Of a DNA stretch of 64,000 nucleotides, positions 50,779 to 59,666 are shown piece after piece. The notes under the pieces were generated by a model. The model made no database searches, was not told where the DNA came from, and saw only the letters and a program-made list of their open reading frames with translations. The position numbers were made by a program, and so were the translations under genes. The stretch is from Gemmatimonadaceae bacterium (GTDB lineage: Bacteria > Gemmatimonadota > Gemmatimonadetes > Gemmatimonadales > Gemmatimonadaceae), in contig DATNEW010000027.1 of assembly GCA_035606695.1 (NCBI GenBank), positions 124,001-188,000 of the forward strand, written 5' to 3'. Positions within the stretch are counted from its first letter, which is position 1, and every line of letters starts with the position of its first letter.

Positions 50779-53092
50779 GAAAAAGAAACCGACGGACGAC
50801 GCGAAACCGCGCGCCCCGAGAAAAAAGGCCGCGCCCAGAAAGAGCGCGGCAAAGAAAGCGGTGGCCGCCGTCGCTGCCCCGGAGCGCGCCGCGACGGAAA
50901 TCTCCCGCGCCGACATTGAGCGTTTGATCAATGGCGACCACGCGAGTCCGCATTCGTTCCTTGGCGCGCATCCGTTGACGCTGTTCGGCGAGCAAGGCGC
51001 GGTCGTGCGAACGCTTGCGCCGAACGCGAAGCGCGTCGAGTGCGTGCTGCAAGACGGGCGCTCGGTCGAGCTGGAGCGCATCGCGGAAGGCCTGTCGGAT
51101 TTGTATCAGTGTTTCATCCCGGGAATGACGCCGCCGTTCGCGTATCGCTTGCGCTTTACGTATCACGACGGGGCGGTGTGGGAGCGCGACGATCCGTATC
51201 GCTTCCTGCCGACGGTCGGCGAGATGGATCTCCATCTCTTCAACGAGGGCACGCATCGCGCGTTGTGGAAGAAGCTTGGTGCGCACGTACGCACGGAAAA
51301 CGGCGTGTCCGGCGTGAGCTTCGCCGTGTGGGCGCCGAATGCCAAGCGCGTGAGTGTCGTCGGCGATTTCTGCGGATGGGACGGCCGAATTTTTCCCATG
51401 CGCATGCTGGGCAGCTCCGGCGTGTGGGAATTGTTCGTCCCTGAAATTCAGCCCGGTGCGTTGTACAAGTTCGAGTTGCTGACCCGCGAAGGATTGATTC
51501 GCGTGAAGACGGACCCCTTCGCGGCAAAGCAGGAGCAGGCGCCGGGGACCGCGTCGATCGTGCAGCTCGAGGACAACTACGAGTGGAGCGACAACGCGTG
51601 GATGTCGTCGCGCCGCAAGACGGATCTCGTTCGCTCGCCCCTTTCGATTTACGAAGTACACCTCGGCTCGTGGGCGCGCGTTCCCGAAGACGGTAATCGC
51701 GCGCTGTCCTATCGTGGGATCGCGCCGCGGCTCGCCGAGCATGTGAGGAATCTCGGGTTCACGCACGTGGAGCTGATGCCGATCATGGAGCATCCGTTCT
51801 ACGGATCGTGGGGCTATCAGGTGAGCGGGTACTACGCGCCGACATCGCGGTATGGTACGCCCGACGATTTTCGATACTTCGTCGATGTGATGCACCAGCA
51901 CGGCATCGGCGTCATTCTCGACTGGGTGCCGGCGCACTTCCCGAAAGACGACTACGCGCTTCGCCGCTTCGACGGCACCGCGCTCTACGAGCACGAGGAT
52001 CCGCGGCTGGGCGAGCATCCCGATTGGGGAACGCTCATCTTCAATTACGGGCGCAATGAGGTGCGAAACTTCCTCGTCGCCAACGCGCTGTACTGGTTGA
52101 ACGACTTTCACTGCGACGGCCTGCGCGTGGACGCCGTCGCGTCGATGCTGTACCTCGACTATAGTCGCAAAGCCGGGCAATGGATTCCCAACGCCAAGGG
52201 CGGCCGCGAGAATCTCGAGGCGATCGACTTTCTGCGGCAATTCACCGAAACGGTCGCCGCCGACGCGCCGGGGTGCGTCACGATCGCCGAAGAATCCACC
52301 GCGTGGCCCGGGGTGACGACGCCGGTGAACGAGGGCGGACTCGGATTCACCTTCAAGTGGAACATGGGTTGGATGCATGACACGCTCGCATACTTCGCGC
52401 GCGATCCCGTGCACCGTCGCTTTCATCAGGACCGGCTCACGTTCGCGATGCTCTACGAGTACAGCGAGCGATTCATCATGCCGCTGTCGCACGACGAGGT
52501 CGTGCACCTCAAGGGTTCGCTGCTGCACAAGATGCCGGGCGACGATTGGCAGAAGCTCGCCAATCTCCGCGTGCTGTATACGTACATGTTCACGCGGCCC
52601 GGCAAAAAGTTGCTGTTCATGGGAAGCGAGCTCGCGCCGTGGACGGAATGGAATCACGACACGAGTCTCGATTGGCATCTGCGCGACTACCCCGGGCATG
52701 CCGGCATGGAGCGCTTCGTCAGTCGTCTCGCGTCGGTCTACAAGCAGGAACCGGCCTTCTGGCGCGAGGACCACAGCTGGGATGGTTTCAGTTGGATCGA
52801 CGTGGCCGACAAGGAGAACTCCGTCGTATCGTACGTCCGCCGCGCCGGTGACGCGCACGCCGTCGTCGTGCTGAATCTCACGCCGGTGCCGCGCGAGCGA
52901 TATCGCATTGGTGTGCCGTCCGCGGGACCATATCGGATCGCGTTGTCGAGCGACGATGCGGAGTGGGGCGGCGGCGGCTACGGCTCGGCATCCGAGCTCG
53001 AGACGCAGCGGTCCGGCTTTCATGGATACGAGCAGTCGCTCGAGGTCACCCTTCCGCCGTTGGCGGCGTTGATTCTGAAACCAGCGCGCTAA
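50771..53092 (+). CDS. glgB: 1,4-alpha-glucan branching enzyme with basic N-terminal tail
   Basis: A 773-residue GH13 subfamily 9 enzyme that makes alpha-1,6 branches in the glucan built by GlgE. It contains the CBM48 region (FLGAHPLTLFGEQGAVV), FAVWAPNAKRVSVVGDFCGWDGR, YEVHLGSW, HVELMPIMEHPFYGSWGYQV, nucleophile Asp454 in GLRVDAVASMLYLDYSR, acid Glu507 in TIAEESTAWPGVT and PLSHDEVVH. The first 40 residues are not part of the fold: they are Lys/Ala/Pro-rich (for example APRKKAAPRKSAAKKA), like a histone H1 tail, and look disordered. The start is directly supported by an ATG and the overlap with glgX; the stop overlaps malQ (TAATG). Confidence 0.97.
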   Translation: MAEKKKPTDDAKPRAPRKKAAPRKSAAKKAVAAVAAPERAATEISRADIERLINGDHASPHSFLGAHPLTLFGEQGAVVRTLAPNAKRVECVLQDGRSVELERIAEGLSDLYQCFIPGMTPPFAYRLRFTYHDGAVWERDDPYRFLPTVGEMDLHLFNEGTHRALWKKLGAHVRTENGVSGVSFAVWAPNAKRVSVVGDFCGWDGRIFPMRMLGSSGVWELFVPEIQPGALYKFELLTREGLIRVKTDPFAAKQEQAPGTASIVQLEDNYEWSDNAWMSSRRKTDLVRSPLSIYEVHLGSWARVPEDGNRALSYRGIAPRLAEHVRNLGFTHVELMPIMEHPFYGSWGYQVSGYYAPTSRYGTPDDFRYFVDVMHQHGIGVILDWVPAHFPKDDYALRRFDGTALYEHEDPRLGEHPDWGTLIFNYGRNEVRNFLVANALYWLNDFHCDGLRVDAVASMLYLDYSRKAGQWIPNAKGGRENLEAIDFLRQFTETVAADAPGCVTIAEESTAWPGVTTPVNEGGLGFTFKWNMGWMHDTLAYFARDPVHRRFHQDRLTFAMLYEYSERFIMPLSHDEVVHLKGSLLHKMPGDDWQKLANLRVLYTYMFTRPGKKLLFMGSELAPWTEWNHDTSLDWHLRDYPGHAGMERFVSRLASVYKQEPAFWREDHSWDGFSWIDVADKENSVVSYVRRAGDAHAVVVLNLTPVPRERYRIGVPSAGPYRIALSSDDAEWGGGGYGSASELETQRSGFHGYEQSLEVTLPPLAALILKPAR

Positions 53093-55221
53093 TGAGCTCA
53101 GCGCTTCGCGAGCTTGCCGATCGCGCCGGCATCATTCCCGAGTACGTCGACCAGACTGGCCGAGAGACGCGCGTCGCGAGCGACGAGACGCGGCGGTTGC
53201 TGCTCGCGGCGATGGGACTCGACGCGAGCAGCGACGACGCGGCGCGCGAGACACTCGCGGCACTGGATGCCGAAGAACGCGACGCGCTCATCGATCCGGT
53301 GCGCGTCGTCGAGATCGACGGCGACGACGCGCGCCGGGTTCGCGTGCGTGCGCCGGCGTCGCGCGCCAGCAGCGGTCCATGGCGGCTCGAGGTGGTGCTC
53401 GAGAATGGCGAGCGTGCGGTGACCGAAGGGCCGTGGCGCGGCGACGCAACCATCGAGCTGAGTCTCCCCGAGCTGCCACTCGGCTACCACACGCTGCGGC
53501 TCTCGATGAATGCCGGCGGCAGCGAATGGAGTGCCGAGCAGCGGCTCATCGTCGTGCCTTCACGCTGCGTGGTTCCTGATGACCTGTTGAACGGCGACAA
53601 TGCGTTCGGCGTAATCGCGAACCTCTATACGGTACGCAGCACGACGAATTGGGGTGTTGGCGATCTCTCTGATCTCGCGACCCTGGCGCGATGGAGCGGC
53701 TCGGTCGGCGCGGATTTCGTTGGCGTGAATCCATTGCACGCGTTGATGAACCGAGGCCACGAGATCAGTCCGTACAGTCCCGTCAGTAGATTGTTTCGCA
53801 ACCCGATCTATATCGATCCGGCGCGCGTTCCCGAGGTGCACGCCGACGCGGCGCTGCGCGAGCGAATTGCATCGCCGGAGTTCCAGACCGAGGGCGAGGC
53901 GCTGCGTGAGTCGCGCGACGTGCGCTACGCGCAGGTGATGGCGGTCAAGGGCCTCGTGCTCGATGCGGCATTCCGGTTCTTTGATTCGCAATCGCGTGAC
54001 GGCGATCGCGCGCGCGCGTTCCAGGCGTATTGCCGAGCCAACGAGCCCGCATTGACGCGCTTCGCGCTGTGGATGGCGCTCGCCGAAGAGCACGGCGGCG
54101 ATTGGCGGCGGTGGCCGGACGACTTGCGCGATGCGCGCGGCCCGGCGGTCGAAGCCGCGCGAACGCGCTTGACTCAGCGCGTCGAATATCACCGATGGCT
54201 GCAGTTCGAGGTGGATCGGCAGTTAGGGGATGCCTGCGTCGCCGCGCGCGAGGCGGGGATGCGCATTGGCCTCTATCAGGACCTCGCGATCGGCACGTCG
54301 CCGAGCGGGGCGGATGCGTGGGCGTTTCCGGAGCTGTTCGTGCGCGGCGTCAGCATCGGCGCGCCGCCCGACCCGTATTCCGCCACGGGACAGAATTGGG
54401 GCCTGCCGCCGATCTTTCCGCGCGCACTCAAACGCAACGGCTACGCGTACTTCATAGATCTCATACGCAGTGGCTTTCGGCATGCCGGTGCGTTGCGGAT
54501 CGATCACGTGATGGGCCTGTTTCGCCTCTTCTGGATTCCAGAAGGAAAGAGCGGCGCCGACGGGGCGTACGTGCGCTCACCGTCATACGACTTGCTCGGC
54601 ATCGTCGCACTGGAGAGCGTGCGTCATCGCGCGATCGTCGTCGGCGAAGACCTTGGCACCGTACCGCCCGACGTGCCTCCGGCGCTGAATAAATGGGGCG
54701 TGTTGTCGTCGAAGGTGCTGTACTTCGAGCGCGGTGACCATGGCTCGTTCCGTCCGGGCGCCCAGTATCCGCGCCTGTCGCTCGCGACCGCGAACACGCA
54801 CGACATGCCGACGCTCGCGGGTTTCTGGCAGGGACGCGACATCGACGTCCGGCGGAGCGTAGGGCTCATCGAGAGTGACGACGACGCCGACCAGGCGCGT
54901 GCCGACCGTGAGGTCGATCGCGCGCAATTGCTGCGACGGTTGTCCGAGGAGCGCGTGCTGCCGGAAGACCACGTGTCGCCGACGTCGGCCGAGTTGCGCG
55001 CGGCGGTGCACGGGTTTCTGTGTCGCTCGCCCGCGCAGCTCGTTGGGCTGTCGCTGGACGACGTCGCGGGCGAAACGGACGCGGTCAACGTTCCCGGGGT
55101 CGGTCCCGACAAGTTCCCGAGTTGGACGCGCAAGATGCGCGAGCCGCTCGAGATCATCATGACGAGCGAGACGGCCGCGATCGCGATGCGCTGTGACGGG
55201 AGACGCGGTGTCCGGCCGTAA
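53092..55221 (+). CDS. malQ: 4-alpha-glucanotransferase (amylomaltase)
   Basis: A 709-residue GH77 enzyme that transfers maltosyl or longer units between malto-oligosaccharides and releases glucose. The N-terminal extension (ALRELADRAGIIPEYVDQTG, DETRRLLLAAMGLD) is that of E. coli-type MalQ. The catalytic part has WGVGDLSDL, DFVGVNPLHALM, SPYSPVSRLFRNPIYID, GQNWGLPPIFP, nucleophile Asp471 in ALRIDHVMGLFRLFWIPEG, acid Glu519 in VGEDLGTVPPDV and TANTHDMPTLAGFW. It overlaps glgB at TAATG and treY by 14 bases, a sign of coupled translation within the second glucan unit. Confidence 0.96.
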   Translation: MSSALRELADRAGIIPEYVDQTGRETRVASDETRRLLLAAMGLDASSDDAARETLAALDAEERDALIDPVRVVEIDGDDARRVRVRAPASRASSGPWRLEVVLENGERAVTEGPWRGDATIELSLPELPLGYHTLRLSMNAGGSEWSAEQRLIVVPSRCVVPDDLLNGDNAFGVIANLYTVRSTTNWGVGDLSDLATLARWSGSVGADFVGVNPLHALMNRGHEISPYSPVSRLFRNPIYIDPARVPEVHADAALRERIASPEFQTEGEALRESRDVRYAQVMAVKGLVLDAAFRFFDSQSRDGDRARAFQAYCRANEPALTRFALWMALAEEHGGDWRRWPDDLRDARGPAVEAARTRLTQRVEYHRWLQFEVDRQLGDACVAAREAGMRIGLYQDLAIGTSPSGADAWAFPELFVRGVSIGAPPDPYSATGQNWGLPPIFPRALKRNGYAYFIDLIRSGFRHAGALRIDHVMGLFRLFWIPEGKSGADGAYVRSPSYDLLGIVALESVRHRAIVVGEDLGTVPPDVPPALNKWGVLSSKVLYFERGDHGSFRPGAQYPRLSLATANTHDMPTLAGFWQGRDIDVRRSVGLIESDDDADQARADREVDRAQLLRRLSEERVLPEDHVSPTSAELRAAVHGFLCRSPAQLVGLSLDDVAGETDAVNVPGVGPDKFPSWTRKMREPLEIIMTSETAAIAMRCDGRRGVRP

Positions 55222-57802
55222 GCTCACGGCGACATACCGCCTTCAAATGAACGCGAAGTTCACCTTCGCGCAGGCGCGCGCGCAGCTCGACTACTTCGCA
55301 TCGCTCGGCGTCTCGCATCTCTATCTCTCGCCAATCCTCGCGGCGCGCCGCGGCAGCATGCACGGCTACGACACCGTCGATCCGACACGCGTCAACCCCG
55401 AGCTCGGCACTGAAGCGGACTTACGAGATCTCGCAAGCGCGCTTCACGCGCGTGACATGGGGCTCGTCGTCGATATCGTGCCGAACCACATGGGGATCGG
55501 ACCCGAGAACCTCTACTGGGACGACGTCCTCACGTACGGCGAGCGGTCGCGCTTCGCGAAGTGGTTCGACATCGCGTGGTCGGCGCACCCACAGCACAAG
55601 CTCGTATTGCCCGTCCTGGGTGACGAGCTCGAGAACGTGCTGGAGCGCGGCGAGCTCTCGGTGAAAGTTCAGGAAGGCGAGACACCGCGCGTTGTGTACT
55701 TCGGGCAATCGTTCCCCGTCGATCCCGCGTCATTACCACCCGAGCTGCAGCTCGCCGCGATCGATCCCGAGGAAACCGGCGAGCTCGCCGATCTCTTTTC
55801 CGGGACCGCGGGACGCGATCGGTTGCGCGCGCTCCTCGACGTTCAGCATTACCAGCTGGTCTTCTGGCGTCGTGGCCCAACGGAGATCAACTACCGCCGC
55901 TTCTTCGACGTCAACGATCTCGCCGCGCTGCGCATGGAAGACCAGGACGTCTTCCGCGCGACGCACGAGTTGATCCTGGGCTTTGTGCGCGACGGCGTGG
56001 TCGACGGGCTGCGTGTCGATCACGTCGACGGCCTGCTCGACCCGCGCGCCTATCTCGGCCGCCTTCGTGACGCCGTCGGACCGACGACGCCGATCGTCGT
56101 CGAGAAGATCCTGTCGCCGGGCGAGCAGTTGCGAACGGACTGGCCGATTCAAGGCACGACGGGATACGAATTCCTCAACGATCTCGAGGACGTGTTCCTC
56201 GACGCGCCGGGGTACGCCGAGATCGATTCGACGTATCGTCGCATGCGGCGGTTTGGCGCCACGACGTTTCACGATCTCGCGCGTGCCGGCAAGATCGCCG
56301 TCCTGAATGGAGCAATGCGCGCGGAGGTACTGCGTCTTGCAACGCGCCTGCAACCGATCGCGCGCGGCGGAGGACATCGGTGGTCACCGACCGAGCTTGC
56401 GACCGCGCTGACCGAATTCATGGCGTCGCTGCCAGTGTATCGGACGTACATCGATGGCCGGCCCGAAATCGAGCAAGCGGACCGTGCGCTCGTTGACGCA
56501 GCATCCTGCGACGCGCGGGAGCATGCACCGCAAAGTGCCGCGATCATCGCGTTCATCGCCGACGTTCTGCTCGACAACGTCTCCGGCGCCGCACCCGACC
56601 AGCGTCTCGCGTTCGTGCAACGCCTGCAACAAGTCAGTGGGCCGGCAACCGCCAAGGGCGTTGAAGACACGGCCCTGTATCAGTACAAGCCGCTCGCCTC
56701 GCGCAACGAAGTCGGTGGCGGGCCAGATCGCCCGCTCGACGACGTCGTCGGGCGCTTTCATCGCGCCAACATCGAGCGCCGCGAGCGTTGGCCGAGCGCG
56801 CTGATCACGACGAACACGCACGACACCAAGCGCAGCGCGGACGTGCGTGCGCGCCTCGACGTGATCTCGGAGTCGCCACGCGAATGGGTGCGTGCGGTCA
56901 AACGGTGGCGTCGTCTGAACGACAAGCATCGTCGCCCGGTCAAAGGCCGCATGGCTCCGGATACCAACGCCGAATACTTGTTGTATCAAATGCTCGTGGC
57001 GATCTGGCCGGCCCCGCGTGCTGCACGACGCGTGGATGATCTTCCCGACCGTGCCTGGCGCGACGCGGCGCGCGAGCGACTGAAGCAGTACATGATCAAA
57101 GCCGTGCGCGAAGCGAAGACGCGCACGAGTTGGGTCGATCCCGACGCCGAGTACGAAAAGGCGATGGAAGCATTCATCGCCGCCGTGCTCGAGCCGCGCG
57201 ATGACGCGCCGTTTCTGTCGGACGTCGCGCGCTTCGTGTCGCGTATCGCGCTACCCGCCGCGTGGAATTCACTCTCACGCATCGCGCTGCATCTGACCTC
57301 GCCCGGCGTGCCCGACATCTACCAGGGCGACGAAGCGTGGAACTTCGCCCTGGTCGATCCCGACAATCGGCGACCGGTCGACTATGCGATGCGCGCCAAG
57401 ATTCTCTCGAAGCCGCTGCCGGAGCAGCTCGACCCGTTCGACAACCAGACCAAGCTCGGGCTCACGCGCGCCTTGTTGCAGGTGCGCCGCTCGAACCCCG
57501 AGTTGTTCGCGGAAGGAGTGTATCGCCCGCTCATCGTGACCGGCGCACGCGCCGCACACGTGGTCGCATTCGTGCGCAGCCTCGGAACGACTCACTGCGT
57601 CACGATCGCCGGGCGCTTGTTGTGCACGCTTGCCACGTCGACACCGGAAGAATGGTGGGGAAACACGACGGTGGAGCTTCCGGCCGAGTTGCAGGGTATC
57701 GAATGGAGCTCGCAACTCGGATCGCAGCGGATCGCAGCGACGCGCGAAATTCGCATCGCTCCTCTGCTCTCAGCGCTTCCAACCGCTGTGCTCGCAAACT
57801 AG
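55208..57802 (+). CDS. treY: Malto-oligosyltrehalose synthase
   Basis: An 864-residue GH13 subfamily 26 enzyme that turns the reducing-end maltose unit of malto-oligosaccharides into a trehalose unit, the substrate of TreZ. Signatures: LTATYRLQMNAKFTFAQAR, LYLSPILAARRGSMHGYD, VVDIVPNHMGIGPEN, nucleophile Asp271 in GLRVDHVDGLLDP, acid Glu299 in VVEKILSPGEQL, QGTTGYEFLN, VEDTALYQYKPLASRNEVGG and TNTHDTKRSADVRARL. The GTG at 55208 has a GGGAG site five bases upstream; a GTG at 55193 without such a site is the alternative. Being long (about 860 residues) is normal for TreY. Its gene overlaps malQ by 14 bases. Confidence 0.96.
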   Translation: MSGRKLTATYRLQMNAKFTFAQARAQLDYFASLGVSHLYLSPILAARRGSMHGYDTVDPTRVNPELGTEADLRDLASALHARDMGLVVDIVPNHMGIGPENLYWDDVLTYGERSRFAKWFDIAWSAHPQHKLVLPVLGDELENVLERGELSVKVQEGETPRVVYFGQSFPVDPASLPPELQLAAIDPEETGELADLFSGTAGRDRLRALLDVQHYQLVFWRRGPTEINYRRFFDVNDLAALRMEDQDVFRATHELILGFVRDGVVDGLRVDHVDGLLDPRAYLGRLRDAVGPTTPIVVEKILSPGEQLRTDWPIQGTTGYEFLNDLEDVFLDAPGYAEIDSTYRRMRRFGATTFHDLARAGKIAVLNGAMRAEVLRLATRLQPIARGGGHRWSPTELATALTEFMASLPVYRTYIDGRPEIEQADRALVDAASCDAREHAPQSAAIIAFIADVLLDNVSGAAPDQRLAFVQRLQQVSGPATAKGVEDTALYQYKPLASRNEVGGGPDRPLDDVVGRFHRANIERRERWPSALITTNTHDTKRSADVRARLDVISESPREWVRAVKRWRRLNDKHRRPVKGRMAPDTNAEYLLYQMLVAIWPAPRAARRVDDLPDRAWRDAARERLKQYMIKAVREAKTRTSWVDPDAEYEKAMEAFIAAVLEPRDDAPFLSDVARFVSRIALPAAWNSLSRIALHLTSPGVPDIYQGDEAWNFALVDPDNRRPVDYAMRAKILSKPLPEQLDPFDNQTKLGLTRALLQVRRSNPELFAEGVYRPLIVTGARAAHVVAFVRSLGTTHCVTIAGRLLCTLATSTPEEWWGNTTVELPAELQGIEWSSQLGSQRIAATREIRIAPLLSALPTAVLAN

Positions 57803-57911
57803 GTTGCTGTCGTTCGTCTCACCGCACTCCCTCCTTGCGCCAGGCTGATCCGTTCCGCTGGCACGAAATACTCGGGGCAACGCCATTTTTCATTTGCTTG
57901 CCGAGGCCTGA

Positions 57912-59627
57912 ATGAACACTTCGTCGTCGACAGTCGCTTATTTCTCGATGGAGATTGCACTCCACAAGGCAATCCCCACCTATAGCGGCGGACTCGGCGT
58001 TCTTGCCGGTGACACGCTGCGCTCGATGGCCGATCTCGCCGTACCGGTCGTCGGTATCACGCTGCTCCATCGCAAAGGCTACTTCGAGCAGCATCTCGAC
58101 GAGCAGGGCAATCAGACCGAACAGCCCGTCATCTGGCGGCCTGAAGACATGCTGGAGTTGGTCGATGCACGGGCCTCGGTGCAGATCGAAGGACGCACGG
58201 TGCATCTGCGCGCGTGGAAGTTCACCGTGAAAGGCCACGGCGGATACGAGCTTCCCGTCTATCTCCTCGACACGCAGCTTCCCGAGAACAGCGAGTGGGA
58301 TCGCACGCTCACCGACTATCTCTACGGCGGCGACAGCCACTACCGACTCTGTCAGGAAGTCGTGCTCGGCATGGGCGGTGCGGCGCTGCTCGACGCGCTT
58401 GGCTGCCCGGCCGAGACGTATCACTTGAATGAAGGCCACTCGGCACTGCTCACGTTGTGCTTGCTCGAGTGGCAGCTCGACGGGCGCAAGTCGTTCGAGC
58501 TCGACGAGAGCGACATCGAGGAAGTTCGCCGGCATTGCGTGTTCACGACGCACACGCCGGTGCCCGCGGGCCACGATCGCTTTCCGAACGATATGGTCCG
58601 TGGCGTGTTGGGCGACGAACAAGTTGCGCTGCTCGAGGCCGCGCATTGTCTCGATGAGGGCATGCTCAACATGACACACCTCGCCCTGCGCCTCGCGCGT
58701 TTCGTGAACGGCGTGGCGATGAAGCATCGCGAAGTGTCGCAAGGGATGTTTCCGAATTTTCCGATCGACGCCATTACCAACGGCGTGCACGCGGGCACGT
58801 GGGCCGCGCCGGCGTTTCAGCGGCTGTTCGACAAGCGCATTCCCGAGTGGCGCAGCGACAATCTCTATCTCCGCTATGCCGTCGGCATTCCGCTGCCGGA
58901 CATTCGCGCCGCACATGCGGAGGCGAAGAAGGACATGATCGACGCGATCGCCCAACGCAGCGGCGTCACGCTCGATCCCAAGGTCTTCACGCTGGGTTTC
59001 GCGCGTCGCGCCACGCCGTACAAGCGCGCCGATCTCGTGTTCAGCGATCCGAACCGGCTGGTCGAGATGGCGAACGCCGTGGGCCCGATTCAAATCGTGT
59101 TCGGCGGCAAGGCGCATCCGAACGACTCGGGCGGCAAGGATCTCATTCGCCGCATTCACGCCGCGGCCGCCGAGATCTCGGCGACGATCACGGTGGTGTA
59201 CGTCGAGAACTACGAGATGGAGATCGCGGGCCGGATGGTGGCGGGCGTCGATCTGTGGCTCAACAATCCGATGAAGCCGCTGGAGGCGAGCGGCACGAGC
59301 GGCATGAAGGCGGCGCTCAACGGCGTGCCGAGCCTGAGCGTGCTCGATGGCTGGTGGATCGAGGGCCACGTCGAGGGCGTGACCGGCTGGTCGATCGGCG
59401 GCCTCGATCCCGAAGGGGATCAATCAAAGGATGCTAATGAGATTTATCTAAAGCTCGAACGGGTCATCCTGCCGCTCTATTACGGGCTGCCGTTCGCGTA
59501 CGCCGAGGTGATGCGGTCGTCCATCGCCATCAACGGGTCGTTCTTCAACACCCAGCGCATGGTCGAGCAATACGTTCGCAATGCGTACTTTCCGTATGCC
59601 GAGCCGGCTGCCGTCGCGGTGGGGTAA
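57912..59627 (+). CDS. glgP: Alpha-glucan phosphorylase family protein (GT35)
   Basis: A 571-residue GT35 enzyme that releases glucose-1-phosphate from alpha-glucan. It starts with VAYFSMEIALHKAIPTYSGGLGVLAGDTLRSMADL and has EGHSALLTLCLLE, TTHTPVPAGHDRFP, ITNGVHAGTWAAPAFQRLFD, FTLGFARRATPYKRADLVF, FGGKAHPND, and PLEASGTSGMKAALNGVPSLSVLDGWWIEG with the PLP lysine Lys466. It is a short form compared with GlgP of about 800 residues and lacks the long N-terminal regulatory part. The GAGG site precedes the ATG. It is the last gene of the second glucan unit, 109 bases after treY. A patch at 59418-59459 uses AT-rich codons. Confidence 0.93.
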   Translation: MNTSSSTVAYFSMEIALHKAIPTYSGGLGVLAGDTLRSMADLAVPVVGITLLHRKGYFEQHLDEQGNQTEQPVIWRPEDMLELVDARASVQIEGRTVHLRAWKFTVKGHGGYELPVYLLDTQLPENSEWDRTLTDYLYGGDSHYRLCQEVVLGMGGAALLDALGCPAETYHLNEGHSALLTLCLLEWQLDGRKSFELDESDIEEVRRHCVFTTHTPVPAGHDRFPNDMVRGVLGDEQVALLEAAHCLDEGMLNMTHLALRLARFVNGVAMKHREVSQGMFPNFPIDAITNGVHAGTWAAPAFQRLFDKRIPEWRSDNLYLRYAVGIPLPDIRAAHAEAKKDMIDAIAQRSGVTLDPKVFTLGFARRATPYKRADLVFSDPNRLVEMANAVGPIQIVFGGKAHPNDSGGKDLIRRIHAAAAEISATITVVYVENYEMEIAGRMVAGVDLWLNNPMKPLEASGTSGMKAALNGVPSLSVLDGWWIEGHVEGVTGWSIGGLDPEGDQSKDANEIYLKLERVILPLYYGLPFAYAEVMRSSIAINGSFFNTQRMVEQYVRNAYFPYAEPAAVAVG

Positions 59628-59666
59628 GCCGCGTTTCCATTCGCCGCTTCCACTCGCTCTTAGCCT

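Noticed and set aside
50699-53023. 774-codon open frame opposite glgB
   Set aside because: Antisense shadow of glgB; no motif and an Arg/His/Val-rich composition.
57819-59423. 534-codon open frame opposite glgP
   Set aside because: Antisense shadow of a clear GT35 gene, with no protein-like features.
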